A DNA stretch of 64,000 nt from JACPNO01 sp963825405 (GTDB lineage Bacteria; Acidobacteriota; Terriglobia; Bryobacterales; Bryobacteraceae), in NCBI GenBank assembly GCA_963825405.1, contig CAWGTB010000005.1, positions 62,001-126,000 of the forward strand. The letters are read 5' to 3'. The notes below the pieces were generated by a model. It was not told the origin of the DNA and searched no databases. It saw nothing but the letters and a program-made list of their open reading frames with translations. A program made the translations under genes and the position numbers. Of this stretch, positions 27,031-36,607 are shown piece by piece (the stretch's first letter is position 1; every line of letters begins with the position of its first letter).

Positions 27031-28703
27031 AACGGCGGACCGTTCTGTATGACTTCGAGAGACACCGCCCGGTGTTCTGACGGCTGCAGGCTCAGCGTTT
27101 GACCGTTGCCGGACAATAGGTCCGCGGCAGAGGGCGGGCCAGTCAAAGCGAGAATCCGATAATCACCGGGAGGCACACCCGCTATATTGAAGTGTCCGGT
27201 CTCGTCGCCAAAGCCAACCTTGGGATCCGATTCAACCCCGGCGGCGGAAATGAGATAGACTTGCGCGCCGATTGCCGGCTGCCCCTTCGACGTAACCGAT
27301 CCTTGCACCAAGGCGCTATCGCCTTTGACGACGATGTGGATCTCGCCGGGCCCTCCGGCTGCCACGGGAAACTCACGCCGCAGGAGATCTTGATCGCCCA
27401 GCGTTGCCGATGCCACATAGTCATTGCTGCCTGTCCGTATCGTCAACCGGTAGTTGTCGGGAATCACGTTGGTCAGGACCGAAGGCTGTTCCGGCACTGG
27501 AGCCGGTTGCGCATCCGGCGGGAGAGGGGGCTTCCCGATGAGCAGGAAACGCGCATTGCCCGGCATGTGCTGCGCCTGAAGGCTCAGGTTCATCATCCCG
27601 CCGGCCTGGGCTCCGGCCTCGTAGGACACCGAGACAGGAATGTCGGCGCCGCCGGATAGTTCGATCACCAGATTGCGAATCGGTTCCGATAAGATGCTCA
27701 CCTGCGTTTCGGCGGCGTGATATTTCGGCGGTTCTCCCCCGAACTGTACAGCCCGCAGAGTGTAACTCCCAGGAGGAACATCGGTCACGCGGAACTGGCC
27801 GCTGGACGTATTGACGAAGGCCCGCCCCACCGGCAAGCGGTCGCCGTCGCGATAGAGCTGCATCTGGGTCCAGGCCTGCAGCGTGAACCCAGCGAGCCGG
27901 CCGTTGATATCGAACGCTGCTTCGGTTGGCTGTTGGAAATCCGCGGTCGCGTGTTCCGCTGGCGCCAGGTGAAATACGGAGGCCGACGCCGTGGAGTCGC
28001 CGCTAGGATAATACACTGGGCGCATTCCGCGATGGTCGTTGTTGAGATTCAGGGACCCCATGTACATGTGGGTCGAGGAAACTTCACCTGCCAGCCTGAC
28101 AATGTAGTCACCCGGCAGGAGATCGAGAAATCGGTAGTGGCCGCGGTCATCGGTATTCGCCTTCTGAACCGGAGTGTAATCAGTGCCCGTGAGCGCAGCC
28201 TTTATCGCGACAGCCTGCAGCGAAACTCCTTCGAGCGGCTCGCTGTTTTCGTCGAGGACGGTCCCGCTGATGATCGAGAGGGGCACGAGTTTGACGCGCG
28301 CAGGCTGGGATCCCGGTTTCAGTTCCATGCTTGCCCGGGTTTGGCCGGGCTTGCTGGCAACTCGCACTTCGTCGCCGGGATCGACGGGCGGCCGGCCGCG
28401 CATTGAGTCAAACGGGTTCACCTTGGGCGACAACTCCTTGTCGGACGCATAACCCGGCTTGGACGCTGTCAACTCATACTCGCCCGCCGGCAGATTCTCT
28501 ACACGAAAGGCGCCGGAAGCATCGGTGAATCGGAAGCCGCTGGCCGGTCCCGCGTAAGAAACCAAAGCGTGCGCGATGCCGCTGTTGGTTACGGAATTGT
28601 ACACGGTGACGGACAAATCGCAGCGCGCGGCTTTCTGGGAAAAACCGAAGGGTGCGGCGCCGAGCAGGATCATGCCCAGTATCCACCCTTCCCGGTAAGA
28701 CAT
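27027..28703 (-). CDS. Secreted carboxypeptidase-regulatory-like domain protein, paralogue
   Basis: 558 residues with an N-terminal signal peptide (WILGMILLGAAPFGFSQKA). It has the same repeated beta-sandwich architecture as its downstream neighbour, with signatures VENLPAGEYELTASKPGY, FLDLLPGDYIVRLAGEV, VTDVPPGSYTLRAVQ and IAGVPPGDYRILALTG. Its stop overlaps the next start as ATGA, so the two are a translationally coupled pair, probably a tandem duplication that has diverged. Confidence 0.82.
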   Translation of the reverse strand: MSYREGWILGMILLGAAPFGFSQKAARCDLSVTVYNSVTNSGIAHALVSYAGPASGFRFTDASGAFRVENLPAGEYELTASKPGYASDKELSPKVNPFDSMRGRPPVDPGDEVRVASKPGQTRASMELKPGSQPARVKLVPLSIISGTVLDENSEPLEGVSLQAVAIKAALTGTDYTPVQKANTDDRGHYRFLDLLPGDYIVRLAGEVSSTHMYMGSLNLNNDHRGMRPVYYPSGDSTASASVFHLAPAEHATADFQQPTEAAFDINGRLAGFTLQAWTQMQLYRDGDRLPVGRAFVNTSSGQFRVTDVPPGSYTLRAVQFGGEPPKYHAAETQVSILSEPIRNLVIELSGGADIPVSVSYEAGAQAGGMMNLSLQAQHMPGNARFLLIGKPPLPPDAQPAPVPEQPSVLTNVIPDNYRLTIRTGSNDYVASATLGDQDLLRREFPVAAGGPGEIHIVVKGDSALVQGSVTSKGQPAIGAQVYLISAAGVESDPKVGFGDETGHFNIAGVPPGDYRILALTGPPSAADLLSGNGQTLSLQPSEHRAVSLEVIQNGPPL

Positions 28704-28776
28704 GCGTGTAATGTACTCGATCTATTCGGCCACCGCAATCCAAGCAGGGTTGTAGTAAACTTTCCCCACGCGCACT

Positions 28777-29301
28777 ATGGATCGCGACACGGCGTTGGCC
28801 TTCTTTTTTGCAGTCTTTTGGAGCGTGGCCATCTCCGGCATGCAGCTGCTGCGCGTGTTTCATATCTGGGACTATGCGGATTACGCGCCGAAATCGGGCT
28901 GGCGGGCGGGCTTTCGCCTTGTGTATGGAGTGGGTGTCGTCAATGTTCTGCCGTTCGGGCTGTTCGTCGCGGCGCAAAAGGTTGTCCCTGATCGCATGAG
29001 TTCTACTGCCTTGTGCGCCTGCGTCGCTTCGCTATCGGTTTTCTCGATTTGCTTCTTCCTGCCTAGCGCTTTGCAATTTGGCCTGGGGAATTTGCTGTAC
29101 CCGGACGCGTCAGCGAGTAAATCGTGGGCGTATGCCGCCAGCAAGGCGGAGATGGGCACCACGCGGAAAGATGGCGCCGTCTCACTGGGGACAGCGTTAC
29201 TGTATTGCATCGTTCCTCTAGCCATTGCGTATGTGATTGCGCACTGGCCGGGCCACCAGGCCGCACCTCCCATCGACCTGTTTCCCAGACCTATTGACTA
29301 A
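28777..29301 (+). CDS. Small integral membrane protein, hypothetical
   Basis: 174 residues with four hydrophobic segments (near residues 5-25, 45-65, 78-102 and 140-160). The first loop is rich in aromatic and charged residues (RVFHIWDYADYAPKSGW). I recognise no family. It precedes the arsenic operon on the same strand, and its last codons are inside the arsenic promoter (stop at 29299-29301), so it is probably not part of that operon. Confidence 0.6.
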   Translation: MDRDTALAFFFAVFWSVAISGMQLLRVFHIWDYADYAPKSGWRAGFRLVYGVGVVNVLPFGLFVAAQKVVPDRMSSTALCACVASLSVFSICFFLPSALQFGLGNLLYPDASASKSWAYAASKAEMGTTRKDGAVSLGTALLYCIVPLAIAYVIAHWPGHQAAPPIDLFPRPID

Positions 29302-29322
29302 TTCCATATTTCTATTATTATA
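29294..29322 (+). promoter_or_regulatory. Sigma-70-type promoter of the arsenic operon
   Basis: TTGACT (29294-29299), a 17-bp spacer and ATTATA (29317-29322) give a near-consensus housekeeping promoter. Transcription should start about 7 bases after the -10, i.e. almost at the arsR ATG (29328), so the mRNA would be leaderless or nearly so. The -35 overlaps the end of the preceding gene. Confidence 0.75.
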
Positions 29323-29326
29323 GAAA
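29309..29326. promoter_or_regulatory. Putative ArsR operator overlapping the -10
   Basis: TTTCTA-TTATTA-TAGAAA is an inverted repeat with perfect 6-bp arms covering the -10 and predicted start site, just before arsR. ArsR proteins bind AT-rich dyads in this position, so bound ArsR would block polymerase until arsenite releases it. The dyad is seen; the protein-site pairing is inferred. Confidence 0.65.
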
Positions 29327-29327
29327 C

Positions 29328-29687
29328 ATGGAACCGTCAAGACCGAAGTCCACGGCCGGTCCGGACCGAACTGAAGCTTACGCGGATATGTTTGCCGCTC
29401 TCGGCGCAGAGCCGCGCTTGCGGATATTGCGTTCCCTGCTGGCCGCTCATCCTGACGGTATGGTGGTCGGGGAGATTCAGGACGAGCTGGGCATTGCCGG
29501 CTCAACGCTTTCGCATCATCTGGAAAAACTCAAAAACGAAGACCTCATCGCGGTGCAGCGTGAAAGCACTTTTCTGCGCTACACCGCCAATACGGCGGCG
29601 CTGCAAGAGCTTCTCGGTTTTCTCTACGCCGAATGTTGCACCCGAAACAAGGCCATCAAGCCGGCCATGATCACGCTTTGCAAATAG
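29328..29687 (+). CDS. arsR: ArsR/SmtB family arsenic-responsive repressor
   Basis: 119-residue winged-helix repressor. The recognition helix region reads ELGIAGSTLSHHLEKLKNED and the wing VQRESTFLRYTA. Cys103-Cys104 (YAECCTRNK) and Cys118 near the C-terminus could form a three-cysteine As(III) site of the kind reported for some ArsR proteins with C-terminal rather than helix-4 thiols. It heads the arsenic operon, with arsM starting 10 bp after it. It should repress the promoter in which its own start codon nearly lies. Confidence 0.92.
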   Translation: MEPSRPKSTAGPDRTEAYADMFAALGAEPRLRILRSLLAAHPDGMVVGEIQDELGIAGSTLSHHLEKLKNEDLIAVQRESTFLRYTANTAALQELLGFLYAECCTRNKAIKPAMITLCK

Positions 29688-29697
29688 GAGAATCCTC

Positions 29698-30540
29698 ATG
29701 GAAATCAAAGAGAAAGTTCGCGAGAAATATGGCGAGGCGGCGCTCCGCGTTAAAACCGGAGGCAGCGCCTGTTGCGGCTCGGCGCCCAGCTCGCGCGGTT
29801 GCGTCGATCCGATTACTTCCAATCTCTATGACGCCAGCCAGACCGGCCAGATTCCGGAAGAGGCCGTGCTCGCGTCGCTCGGCTGCGGCAACCCGACCGC
29901 GCTCGCCAATCTGAATCCTGGCGAAACGGTTCTCGACCTGGGCTCGGGCGGCGGCATCGACGTGCTGCTTTCCGCCAGGCGCGTGGGGCCGACCGGCAAA
30001 GCCTACGGCCTGGACATGACCGACGAAATGTTGGCCCTGGCTCGCGAGAACCAGCGCAAAGCGGGAGTGGAAAATGTCGAGTTTCTCAAGGGCGAGATCG
30101 AGCACATTCCCCTGCCCGACAATTCAGTGGATGTCGTCATATCAAATTGCGTGATCAATCTCTCCGCCGATAAGGACCGCGTGCTGCGGGAGGCGTTTCG
30201 CGTCCTCAAGCCGGGCGGACGCTTCGCCGTCTCCGATGTCGTGGTCCGGGGCGACGTGCCCGCGCAGGTGCAGCGCAGCATGGAATTGTGGGTGGGCTGC
30301 ATTGCGGGTGCGCTGCGCGATTACGATTACGTGGCTAAACTCGCCAGGGCCGGGTTCGATTCGATCGGCATTGAGCCCACTCGCGTGTACAACATCGCTG
30401 ACGCACGGCAGTTTCTTGCCGGCGATGGCATCGATGTGGACGCAATCGCGCCGCAAGTCGAGGGCAAATTCATTAGCGCCTTTATCCGTGCGGTGAAACC
30501 GGCGGCGAAGGACTGCTGCGGTCCAACCTGTTGCACTTAG
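29698..30540 (+). CDS. arsM: Arsenite S-adenosylmethionine methyltransferase
   Basis: Methylates As(III) to methylated, volatile or excretable arsenicals. 280 residues. SAM motif VLDLGSGGGIDVLLSARRVG (G82-G86), then GLDMTDEMLALARENQ. The three cysteines typical of ArsM are present: C63 in SLGCGNP, C151 in SNCVINLS and C201 in ELWVGCIAGAL. An N-terminal CC pair (25-26) and a C-terminal CCGPTCC tail add further thiols. A GGAG lies just upstream of the ATG. The gene follows arsR directly and is 3 bp from the GAPDH gene. Confidence 0.95.
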   Translation: MEIKEKVREKYGEAALRVKTGGSACCGSAPSSRGCVDPITSNLYDASQTGQIPEEAVLASLGCGNPTALANLNPGETVLDLGSGGGIDVLLSARRVGPTGKAYGLDMTDEMLALARENQRKAGVENVEFLKGEIEHIPLPDNSVDVVISNCVINLSADKDRVLREAFRVLKPGGRFAVSDVVVRGDVPAQVQRSMELWVGCIAGALRDYDYVAKLARAGFDSIGIEPTRVYNIADARQFLAGDGIDVDAIAPQVEGKFISAFIRAVKPAAKDCCGPTCCT

Positions 30541-30543
30541 GCA

Positions 30544-31561
30544 ATGATTCGCCTCGGAATTAATGGATTTGGCCGGATGGGCCGGCTTGCCTTCCGCGCG
30601 GCCTGGGATCGCGCGGATGTGACCGTTGTCCACATCAATGAGATCAAGGGGGGTCCGGCGACCGCCGCACATTTGCTGGAATTCGACAGCGTCCACGGGC
30701 GCTGGTCGAAGCCGATGAAGGCCTCGGCGAATGAACTAGCCGTCGATGGGCGTTCGATCAAATTTACGGCTGAATCGAAGCCGAATGAAGTTCCCTGGGA
30801 AGAAAGCAAAGTCGATATCGTCCTGGAGTGTTCCGGGAAACTGCTGACGCCGGACGTGCTCCAGCCCTACTTCGAGCGTGGGGTGCGCAAGGTGATCGTT
30901 GCCGCGCCTGTAAAGCAAGGCGCGTTGAACATCGTCATGGGCGTGAACGACGGGCTCTACTCACCCGCGGAACACCACATCGTCACAGCAGCATCCTGCA
31001 CCACCAACTGTCTGGCTCCCGTGGTGAAGGTGATCCACGAAGGAATCGGAATTCGACACGGCGTGATCACCACGATACACGACGTCACCAATACGCAGAC
31101 CATTGTCGATCTCCGCTCACAAAGATCTGCGGCGCGCCCGGTCCGCGCTGATGTCTCTCATCCCCACTACCACCGGTTCCGCCACCGCCATCGGACTGAT
31201 CTACCCCGAGCTGCAAGGCAAGCTGAATGGCGTCGCCATCCGGGTACCGCTGCTCAATGCTTCGCTGACGGATTGTGTGTTCGAAGTGGCGAGGACCACG
31301 AGTGTCGCCGAAGTGAATCGGCTCTTTCAACAAGCTGCCGAGACCACGCTCCGTGGAATTCTCGCGTACGAGGAGCGGCCCCTGGTCTCGATCGACTTCC
31401 TGAATGACCCGCACTCAGCGATTATCGATGCGCCGTCCACGATGGTCATCGATGGCACCCAAGTGAAGATCCTTGCCTGGTACGACAACGAGTGGGGCTA
31501 CGTGAATCGCATGATCGAGCTCGCGCAAAAAGTGCGGCGCGCTACCGTCGCCCGCGCGTGA
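30544..31561 (+). CDS. Arsenic-operon glyceraldehyde-3-phosphate dehydrogenase (frameshifted)
   Basis: GAPDH of the type paired with ArsJ: it makes 1-arseno-3-phosphoglycerate from arsenate and glyceraldehyde-3-phosphate. The NAD-binding start is IRLGINGFGRMGRLAFRA and the catalytic loop is AASCTTNCLAPVVK (Cys152). The C-terminal YDNEWGYVNRM is present. One extra base near 31109-31118 shifts the frame after VTNTQTIVD; read across it, the sequence continues HKDLRRARSALMSLIPTT as expected. Total length 1018 nt is one over a multiple of three. As written the product would end early; sequencing error is likely (see findings). Confidence 0.9.
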
Positions 31562-31568
31562 CCTTCCG

Positions 31569-32808
31569 ATGAACAGCATTCGCAGCTACGCGCTGGTCAC
31601 CGGAGCCTACTGGGGCTTTACGATCACCGACGGCGCGCTGCGGATGCTGGTGGTCCTGCACTTCTACAAGCTCGGCTACGACAGCATATCGATCGCGTTC
31701 CTGTTCCTGTTCTACGAATTCTTCGGCATCGTGACCAATCTGTTCGGCGGCTGGATTGCGTCGCGGTCGGGAGTTAAAGTCACGCTCTACGGCGGGCTGG
31801 TGTTGCAGATCTTCGCCCTGCTCATGCTGGCGCTGCTCAACCCGCATTGGCCCGCATCCATCTCCGTGGCCTACGTGATGGCGGCGCAAGCCCTGTCCGG
31901 CATCGCCAAAGATTTGACCAAGATGAGCGCCAAGAGCGCCATCAAAGTCATCGTGCCTGACGGCGCTGAGGGCACGCTGTTCAAGTGGGTCGCGCGTTTG
32001 ACCGGCTCGAAGAATGCGCTCAAGGGTGTCGGCTTTTTCGTCGGCGGCGCGTTGCTTACGGCGTTCGGATTCGTCGGCGCATTGGTGGCAATGGCCGCGG
32101 CGCTGATCGTGGTACTCCTGGCTACGGTTGCCTCGCTATCGGGCGACTTGGGACGTTCCAAGAAGAAAATCAAATTCACTCGCTCTGCTCTCGAAGAGCT
32201 CGGAGATCAATTGGCTTTCCGCCGCGCGCCTGTTCCTGTTCGCCGCCCGGGACGTCTGGTTTGTGGTCGGACTGCCGGTGTTCCTGAGTCAGCTTGGATG
32301 GTCCTTTTATGCCGTGGGGGCGTTCCTGGCGCTTTGGGTGATCGGCTACGGGTTCATCCAGGCGGGCGTGCCCGAGATTCTGCGGGCGTTTGGTAGCGGG
32401 GACACGATTGACGGCGCTGCCGCGCGGCGCTGGGCATTCGTTCTGCTGCTCGTCCCGATCGGACTAGTCGCCGCGCTGCGCCTCGGGACTAGCCCGGGCC
32501 TAACTCTGGCGATCGGCCTAGCGGTCTTCGCCGTGGTTTTTGCCATCAACTCGGCAGTCCATTCTTATCTGGTGCTGGCCTACACGGATGAAGACAGCGT
32601 CGCGCTGAACGTGGGGTTCTATTACATGGCCAACGCGTGCGGGCGGCTTCTCGGAACGCTTCTTTCCGGCCTCGTGTTCCAGTTCGCCGGATTTCAGGGG
32701 TGCCTTTGGGGTTCCGCGGCTCTGGTACTCTCGGCGGCTGTCTTGTCGCTGAACTTGCCTCGCGGACGCGCTGTCTCGCTGGCGCTGCCTAAACCGCCTT
32801 CGAGGTGA
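31569..32808 (+). CDS. arsJ: Organoarsenical efflux MFS permease ArsJ (frameshifted)
   Basis: Major facilitator family exporter that expels 1-arseno-3-phosphoglycerate produced by the neighbouring GAPDH. The N-terminal YALVTGAYWGFTITDGALRM and FFGIVTNLFGGWIASRSGVK and the segment LSGIAKDLTKMSAKSAIK are characteristic. About twelve membrane helices are present once the frame is joined. One extra base between about 32165 and 32205 breaks the gene; beyond it NWLSAARLFLFAARDVWFVV continues. Length 1240 nt is one over a multiple of three. It starts 7 bp after GAPDH and its end overlaps the convergent next gene by 20 bases. Confidence 0.92.
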
Positions 32809-33845
32809 TCTCGTATTTGAAGTTGTCGGGATCGAGACAGTCCAGCCGGCCGCCGTCCGTTTCCGCCTGCGGATACATGAGAAAGCTCACCGGCGCGCCG
32901 TTCGAATTCGGCAGCGGGACATCGTGCGCAAAATTGTACGCCATCCAGTTCATCTCCCACGATCCGAATAGCTGCTTGCGCGCCTTGGCCACCATCTCGT
33001 CGTTGAGCGGCCGGTTTCCTGGCGGCTCCTCAAGCACCACTTTGCGCACGTCGGCCGGATCGACCGGCACCCAGCCGTAGCCGCCGATGTATACTTCGGC
33101 GCGGCAGTGCTGGGATTTTGTGATCTTCTCCGACGACGCGCCCAAGCTCTTGTATCCCAGCTCCGATTTGGCAAGGCGGATGCCAGACACGTCGCGCGCC
33201 GGCAGGCCGGCCGCGCGGGCCAGACCGACATAGAGCGAGTTGAGGTCGGCGCATTTTCCGCCCAGATCCCTCGACTCCAGCATGAAGCGGATATCGCCGA
33301 TGCCGCAGCCGCGCGTCTTCGGATTGCGAAACGTGTTGTCGACGATCCACTCATAAATGGCGCGCGCTTTGTCGAGATCGGATTTCGCGCCGCTGGTGAT
33401 TTCGGCGGCGGTGGTTTTCACGATGCCATCGGTCGGCATGAATTTGGTGGGGCGAAGATAGTGCTCGAGCTCGGCGCGATTGGTTGGTGGTACTTGGCCA
33501 CGCGCGGAGAGATCGACCGCGTAATTCTTGGTCGAGACCCGGCTGGTGAGCGTGACTACCGGCTTCACGCCCGTCGGAAATTCCGCGGCGATCATGCCCA
33601 GCGCGTCCGTTTTGCGCTTGACCAATTTCGGCGGTGCCTCCCTCGACAGTGAATTCGTTGGAGAGCGGCTTCTGGTACGGCGTCTCAACCGTCGCCGCCG
33701 GCAGCCACACGCGCGTAGCGCCGGATGATTTCAAGACTTCGACGCGCGTAGTCACTTCAAAATTGCGCCAGCCGTCATCGGCCAACAGGCGGGAGAAGCC
33801 GGTCGAGACCAAACCAGTGGATAACAGAAAATCGCGGCGGTTCAT
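32789..33845 (-). CDS. Exported transglutaminase-like protein (frameshifted)
   Basis: About 351 residues once joined. The N-terminus MNRRDFLLSTGLVSTGFSRL is a twin-arginine-like signal. The transglutaminase-like core has the catalytic triad pattern: GGKCADLNSLYVGLARAAG (Cys), HCRAEVYIGGYGWVPVDPAD (His and Asp). Such proteins are often proteases or amidases of the periplasm. One extra base in the C run at 33640-33642 breaks the frame between VEGG and APPKLVKRK; removing one base joins them. The 3' end overlaps arsJ tail to tail. Confidence 0.8.
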
Positions 33846-33873
33846 AGGCTTTATGAATTATAATCTCTGGAAC

Positions 33874-34186
33874 ATGAAACTAACCCGACTGATTCTGTTG
33901 GTAGTAACTGCGATCTCGCTGATGGCGGCGCCCCAGGCGGCAACCAAGGCCCCGGCGAAATCGGATACGAAATGCAACCACAAAAGCGCCGGCCAGCAGC
34001 CTGGTCGATATCAATTCCGCCACCGCTGATGAATTGGATGCGCTTCCTGGCATCGGCAAGGCCTACAGCGAAAAGATTATCAAGAATCGTCCGTATCGGG
34101 CGAAGAACGAACTGCTGGACAAGAAGATTCTGCCGGCCGGCGTCTACGCCAAGATTAAAGACAAGATCATCGCCAAGCAGAAGTAG
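33874..34186 (+). CDS. Exported helix-hairpin-helix (ComEA-like) protein (frameshifted)
   Basis: Short protein of about 103 residues once joined. A signal peptide (MKLTRLILLVVTAISLMAAP) and an Ala/Lys/Pro-rich linker precede a helix-hairpin-helix domain, DINSATADELDALPGIGKAY followed by SEKIIKNRPYRAKNELLDKK, as in ComEA-type DNA-binding proteins. One extra A in AAA at 33970-33972 separates signal and domain (313 nt total, one over a multiple of three). Alone it cannot be assigned to DNA uptake; many small HhH proteins of this size are exported in Acidobacteria. Confidence 0.75.
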
Positions 34187-34247
34187 GCTCAGTCCAATTC
34201 CTCAGCCTGCGTAGGCCGGTGGGATCGGGTCAACCTTGTCTCGATCC

Positions 34248-35072
34248 CTATTCCACAGGCAGCGCCGACGTCCAAACCTTTTCCGGCCGCTTCACCTCAA
34301 CCTTGATCTTCTCGCCGAACGCCTGATCCCCGCTCACTGTCAGCGTGTAATACGACCGCAGCCCTTCAAAGATCACAGGACCGGGCGGTCCTTCAGCGGA
34401 CTTGCGCATGTCCTTCAGATTGTAAGAAGTTCCGCCAGTCTGCTTGGCCAGCAGGTCGAACAGATATTTCTCGAAGCCGATTACGTACACCACAAAAATC
34501 GACACGCCGTTGCGCCTCGCCAGGCGAATCACTTCGTTTTCGTTGAGCCGGCTATTGCCTTCGACGCCCGCTGTCAGCAGCACCACCACACGGCGGAAAG
34601 TGGTGTGCTGGAAACCCCCGTCTAGCGTGGCATAGAGCCCGTCCAACAGCTTCGGCGTGTTGCCATATTTCACTTGCGAAACGGAGCGAACCAGCAGCTC
34701 GTGGCTGGAGGTGAAATCCTGAATCATGTCGGCGGAGGAATGCACGGAGACCACCGCCATCTGGTCCTTGGACTGGAGTTGGCCGATGAGATTTTCGGCC
34801 ATGGGCTGCACCATGGCCCCCATGAGACTGGTATCCATGAGCAGGATGACGTCCAGCATCCTACCGGCCGCCTCCACGCCCTCAACCCGGCGCGGTGTCT
34901 TGTCGTCGAAAACTGAAAACTGCTCGGCAGTGATTCCCGTAACCGGCTTGCGGGACTTCTGCTCGACGACCGTTACCAGCAGCTTGGTGGCGGCTTGCGC
35001 GCTCGCGGCCAGCAGGCAAAATCCCGCCAGCCCCACCCCGATTTGACGCTGGAACCACGGATTCACTGGCAT
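34248..35072 (-). CDS. VWFA-related secreted protein
   Basis: 274 residues with a signal peptide (VGLAGFCLLAASAQA). Residues 25-70 match the acidobacterial VWFA-related N-terminal layout (VEQKSRKPVTGITAEQFSVF, then DDKTP). A von Willebrand type A domain follows, with a MIDAS-like DTSLMG (DxSxx, last Ser absent) and the second-site segment VVVLLTAGVEGNS. These secreted proteins are a lineage-expanded family of Acidobacteria with unknown ligands. The partial MIDAS raises doubt about metal binding. Apparently monocistronic. Confidence 0.82.
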   Translation of the reverse strand: MPVNPWFQRQIGVGLAGFCLLAASAQAATKLLVTVVEQKSRKPVTGITAEQFSVFDDKTPRRVEGVEAAGRMLDVILLMDTSLMGAMVQPMAENLIGQLQSKDQMAVVSVHSSADMIQDFTSSHELLVRSVSQVKYGNTPKLLDGLYATLDGGFQHTTFRRVVVLLTAGVEGNSRLNENEVIRLARRNGVSIFVVYVIGFEKYLFDLLAKQTGGTSYNLKDMRKSAEGPPGPVIFEGLRSYYTLTVSGDQAFGEKIKVEVKRPEKVWTSALPVE

Positions 35073-35123
35073 CCCGCTATGACTTTAACATCCGCAGCCA
35101 GACCGGCCAACCGAGTAATGCCC

Positions 35124-36042
35124 CTATACCGGCTTAGCCAGATCGCGGTGGGTAACCTTGGTTTTGAAGCCGGCATTGGCCAGGTTCTTGCGAATCTGGT
35201 CGGCGATCATCACCGAGCGGTGGTGCCCACCGGTGCAGCCAAAAGCAATCGTCAGATAGCTCTTGCCTTCACGGATATAGTGGGGCAGCAGGTACACCAG
35301 CAGCTCAGAGATGCGATCGACAAACTCAGTAGTCTGCGGGAAACGACCGGATGTAGCGCGCCACGCTGGGATGCCGTCCGGTCAGGTGCTTGAACTTGGG
35401 GATGTAGTTCGGATTGGGCAGGAAACGGACGTCGAACACCAGGTCGCTGTCGGCGGGCACGCCGTGGCGATAACCGAAACTGGTGACATACACCAGAATT
35501 TTGGATTCTTCCCGGTCACCCTGAAACTTCTCGCGAATGAAATCGCGCAGCTCGTGGACCGTGAATTTCGACGTATTGATGGTCAGGTCGGCCATCGCGC
35601 GTATCGGAGCCAACAAGCGCCTCTCGGCGTGAACACTGCGGCGAATCGACTGATTGGTGCCCAGCGGATGCGGCCGCCGCGTCTCGCTGAACCGGCGCAC
35701 GATGGTGTCGTCGTCCGCCTCCAGAAACACCAGCGTGGTGGCGATGCTGCGCCGAATCGACCGGTAAATCACCGGCAGCTTGCGCAGCGTTTCGCCTTCA
35801 CGAATATCCACCACCAGCGCAGCGTGATGGATGGTGGCCGAATCTCGCGTAAGCTCGGCGAACTTGGGAATCAGGCCGATCGGCAGGTTATCGACTGAGT
35901 AATAGCCCAAATCCTCCAGCGCCCGCAGCACCGAGCCTTTGCCGGAGCCGCTCAAGCCGGTGATGATCACCAGCGCGGGCGTGGTTTGGGTTTCGGGCGT
36001 GCGCTTCTTGGCGCGAGAAGAGGGAACACGTGCGCCGGCCAT
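35124..36042 (-). CDS. rapZ: RNase adapter/nucleotide-binding protein RapZ (frameshifted)
   Basis: RapZ/YvcJ family protein, about 305 residues once joined. The N-terminal kinase-like domain has Walker A GLSGSGKG and the segment YYSVDNLPIGLIPKF. The C-terminal RNA-binding domain has VFDVRFLPNPNY and GCTGGHHRSVMIADQIR. One extra base in the G run at 35338-35340 (plus strand) ends the reading frame after RSFP; dropping it continues QTTEFVDRISELLVYLLPHY. The rpoN-hpf-rapZ order is the classic neighbourhood. In E. coli RapZ controls GlmZ decay and amino-sugar synthesis; here only the family role can be claimed. Confidence 0.93.
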
Positions 36043-36051
36043 CCGTCGAAT

Positions 36052-36585
36052 CTAGGCTTCCACCAGGTCGAGGTTGCCGTCGCGACGCCGCACCAAAACG
36101 GAAACGCGATCGCTCAGGGCGTCGCGGTAAACCAGATACTCGCGGCCCTGCTCCATTTCCAGCAGCGCTTCATCCAGGGTCATTGGCTTGCCATCCTGGC
36201 GGTGGTTAACGCGGATCACCTTGCGGCTGGACGCGCGCTCGGAGGGCGCTTCGGGCGGCGCAAGAGCGACCAGTTCCTTGCGCGGTGCGCGTTTGGTGTC
36301 GCGCCACTTGGCTCGAACCTTGATGGCCTGGGTTTCCAGTTTCTGAATTGCGCCGTGAATAGCGGTAAACAAGTCGGCATTGGAATCGATGCCAACCAGG
36401 GGATGATTCTGATAGTTCACCGTGATCTCGGCACGGTGCTGGCGGCGCTCAAGCGACAGAACGACGTGCGCTTCGCGCTGCCCCTTGCCATCCAGAAGCT
36501 TGCCCAGTTTGGCGAATAGAGCCTCGACCTTGCGAAGTTGCGCAGGCGCCAGTTCTACCTGCCTTCCGGTGTAGTTGATTTTCAT
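36052..36585 (-). CDS. hpf: Ribosome hibernation promoting factor (long form)
   Basis: 177 residues: an N-terminal S30AE/YfiA domain (MKINYTGRQVELAPAQLRKV to about residue 100) and a C-terminal domain ending EALLEMEQGREYLVYRDALS, which makes it a long HPF able to dimerise ribosomes into 100S particles in stationary phase. It lies between rpoN and rapZ, 22 and 9 bp apart from them, so probably one transcript. Confidence 0.93.
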   Translation of the reverse strand: MKINYTGRQVELAPAQLRKVEALFAKLGKLLDGKGQREAHVVLSLERRQHRAEITVNYQNHPLVGIDSNADLFTAIHGAIQKLETQAIKVRAKWRDTKRAPRKELVALAPPEAPSERASSRKVIRVNHRQDGKPMTLDEALLEMEQGREYLVYRDALSDRVSVLVRRRDGNLDLVEA

Positions 36586-36607
36586 AGGGAATCGGCTAGG
36601 GCACTGC

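Noticed and set aside
30544..32808. Programmed frameshifting in GAPDH and arsJ.
   Set aside because: No slippery heptamer or pseudoknot at the breaks, and neither family uses recoding. The same kind of single extra base occurs in many unrelated genes nearby.
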